A stretch of DNA of 64,000 nucleotides from Leeuwenhoekiella aequorea (GTDB lineage: Bacteria; Bacteroidota; Bacteroidia; Flavobacteriales; Flavobacteriaceae): positions 32,369 to 96,368 of the forward strand of contig NZ_QOVM01000008.1 in assembly GCF_004104375.1 (NCBI RefSeq). Reading direction: 5' to 3'. The notes beneath the pieces were generated by a model that made no database searches, was not told where the DNA came from, and saw only the letters and a program-made list of their open reading frames with translations. The position numbers were made by a program, and so were the translations under genes. How positions within the stretch are numbered: position 1 is the first letter of the stretch; each line of letters starts with the position of its first letter. Positions 63,301-64,000 of this stretch are shown piece by piece.

Positions 63301-64000
63301 ACGTGAACTGATCTGTTCCACTATACGTTCCATTTGGTGTATAGGTTAAACTTCCGTCTGCATCTAATACAACCGTTCCGTTTGAAGCTGCTGTATTTGA
63401 ACTTACACTGAAACTATCTCCTTCCGGATCACTGTCATTAGTCAACACATTTCCTGTGATAACTGTTTCGATAAATCCAAAGTACGCATCATCATTAGCT
63501 ACTGTAGTATTTCCAGCATCACCTATTACTTCTATAGTAACTGTTGCTGTACTACATAATGATGGAGTACCACTATCACAGATCGTATAATCAAATGTAT
63601 CTTCACCCGTAAAGCCTGGATTTGGAGTATATGTAAAGCTTCCGTCAGGATTAACTACTACAGTTCCATTGTTTGGTGTTGTATTACCAGTTACTGTAAT
63701 TATATCTCCGTCAGGATCAAAATCATTTACAATTACATTACCAGAGACAGGTATTCCTGCTTCTGTAATTGAGGTGTCATCGTTAGCTACCGGTGCAGCA
63801 TTATCTGGACCTCCTTCCGGAAGTACCTGAATAGTTACACTAGCCGTATCACAAGCCTGTGGACTTCCACCATCACATATTTGATATGTAAATGTATCCT
63901 CTCCTACAAAGTCTGTATTTGGTGTGTAAGTATAACTTCCATCAGGATTAAATACTAACGTTCCATTTACTGGCTGAGTTACTACTGTAAATACCTCTGT
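60329..64000 (-). CDS. Giant repeat adhesin with T9SS type B sorting domain (5' end outside window)
   Basis: 1223 codons plus stop lie in the window and the frame stays open to the right edge. From the C-terminus: a gliding-motility-type sorting domain (from [20 protein letters not shown], final ~95 residues), two DUF11-like domains ([12 protein letters not shown] and [12 protein letters not shown]), then a long array of cadherin-like/Ig-like repeats of about 95 residues with NDxDPxGD and GSxxYTPN motifs. A GTG at 63448 could be read as a start but only lies within the repeat array. It should be exported by T9SS and carried by the PorP/SprF protein, as SprB-like adhesins are; gliding or attachment is inferred. 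Confidence 0.93.
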   Translation of the reverse strand, partial: TEVFTVVTQPVNGTLVFNPDGSYTYTPNTDFVGEDTFTYQICDGGSPQACDTASVTIQVLPEGGPDNAAPVANDDTSITEAGIPVSGNVIVNDFDPDGDIITVTGNTTPNNGTVVVNPDGSFTYTPNPGFTGEDTFDYTICDSGTPSLCSTATVTIEVIGDAGNTTVANDDAYFGFIETVITGNVLTNDSDPEGDSFSVSSNTAASNGTVVLDADGSLTYTPNGTYSGTDQFTYTITDAAGATATATVYISIDPSPNGGNTILAVNDINDTFVNQPVSGNVGTNDQNPDGPAGTEVFTVVTQPVNGTLVFNPDGSYTYTPNTDFIGEDTFTYQICDGGSPQACDTASVTIQVLPEGGPDNAAPVANDDTSITEAGIPVSGNVIVNDFDPDGDTITVTGNTTPNNGTVVVNPDGSFTYTPNPGFTGEDTFDYTICDSGIPSLCSTATVTIEVIGDAGNTTVANDDAYFGFIETVITGNVLTNDSDPEGDSFSVSSNTAASNGTVVLDADGSLTYTPNGTYSGTDQFTYTITDAAGATATATVYISIDPSPNGGNEILAVNDINDTFVNQPVSGNVGTNDQNPDGPAGTEVFTVVTQPVNGTLVFNPDGSYTYTPNTNFVGEDTFTYQICDGGSPQACDTASVYLEVVPLETTQNDPPVANADTNTTEVGVSINGNVIVNDFDPDGDTITVTGNTTPNNGTAVVNPDGTYTYTPNPGFTGEDSFEYTICDNGTPQACDTAIVVIQVVPDSGNITNANDDVYFAEINSGISGNVLDNDTDPEGQTQTVDVALSPANGPANGTLVINPDGTFEYTPNTDFAGTDQFTYSIFDAGSPVATDIATVYILISEKPNPEITLVKTGLFNDENADTFAQVGETITYTFTVTNTGNTPVNAIAIDDAFLSINGLSIAPANLLPGEVGTVTASYEITQTDIETGFVTNSALATGTDPYNEEVTDTSDNGDETVDEDGDGDPTNDPTITNTPGLSALSVYKFGTWNDEDGDQLPEVGETITYTFTVRNTGQTAIFDIVIDDPLVTVTGGPIDLAIGAVDTDTFSAIYVITQSDIENAGVKNQAIGSGVLSNGTVIEDISDNGDDEEESTFDTDDIDGDPTNDPTFTRLDGVLPIEDIIVYNVMTPNGDGLNDVFMIQNITSFPNNTVQIFNRWGVEVFSTKGYDPNSDNAFRGFSDGRATVRRGERLPTGTYYYIITYERDGGEIRKLASFLYIN
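61700..64000 (-). repeat. 879-bp tandem repeat within the adhesin gene
   Basis: Equivalent landmarks recur exactly 879 nt apart: 62083, 62962 and 63841 (TAGCCGTATCACAAGCCTGT), and 62569 and 63448. One unit encodes 293 residues, made of three different cadherin-like domains of about 97 residues. The copies around 62.6-64.0 kb differ at only a few bases; the copy nearest the C-terminus has diverged more. Confidence 0.9.

Noticed and set aside
63446..63448. GTG as start of the adhesin gene
   Set aside because: The same codon occurs in the middle of the identical repeat unit 879 nt away, and the frame remains open to the window edge.
61700..64000. Regularly spaced repeats as a CRISPR array
   Set aside because: The period is 879 bp, the repeats are coding and there are no short spacers.

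Overview
The window is a chromosomal segment of a member of the Flavobacteriia (Bacteroidota), probably a marine Flavobacteriaceae of the Leeuwenhoekiella/Dokdonia kind; the genus is a guess. The evidence is low GC, hardly any Shine-Dalgarno sequences, promoters of the Bacteroidota form TTG-N19-TAnnTTTG, a PorP/SprF protein with an OmpA/TPR partner and a type B sorting domain of the type IX secretion system (T9SS), a UpxY antiterminator and families such as DUF4199 and DUF4369. I saw no rRNA, tRNA, CRISPR array, phage or insertion sequence.

Layout. 1-11.5 kb (minus strand) is the head of a surface-polysaccharide locus. A UpxY/NusG-like antiterminator is followed by ugd, gmd, a GxxExxY gene, fcl, and a complete set for CDP-3,6-dideoxyhexose synthesis (RfbF, RfbG, RfbH, RfbI-like, a paratose/abequose synthase, a tyvelose epimerase), running off the left edge in a FAD oxidoreductase. 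11.7-13.2 kb holds rhodanese, redoxin and TlpA-like genes. 13.4-15.1 kb is a MarR-nitroreductase-YceI operon with a palindromic operator over its promoter. 15.1-22.3 kb is a full trp operon (trpE-G-D-C-F-B-A) headed by an apparent ribosome-mediated attenuator: a 15-residue leader peptide with three tandem Trp codons, a terminator and a competing antiterminator. 22.4-30 kb has a 42-residue ORF, a SulP transporter, a sorbosone-dehydrogenase-like lipoprotein with a TonB-dependent receptor, and two tandem paralogues. 30-34 kb is coaD, ddl, a PASTA protein, an RluD-like synthase, a cobalamin adenosyltransferase and DUF2795. 34-46 kb is mostly housekeeping: secA, DUF3140-like, DUF4199, HAD, an ABC1 kinase with a TetR regulator, htpG and the NAD-salvage pair pncB-pncA. 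46-54.6 kb is accessory: a SET-domain protein, DoxX, two AraC regulators, S1/P1 nuclease, a hydrolase and DUF4369. 54.6-57.3 kb (minus) carries manA, a PrxQ-type peroxiredoxin, queD and idi. 57.4-64 kb (minus) is a T9SS triad: a very large repeat adhesin running off the right edge, PorP/SprF, and an OmpA/TPR protein.

The most interesting signals are the trp attenuator, whose predicted transcription start lies almost on the leader AUG; short palindromic repeats that sit in frame inside fcl and trpF and between trp genes; the GxxExxY gene framed by an inverted repeat inside the sugar locus; the symmetric operators at marR and htpG; and an almost exact 879-bp (293-residue) repeat in the adhesin.
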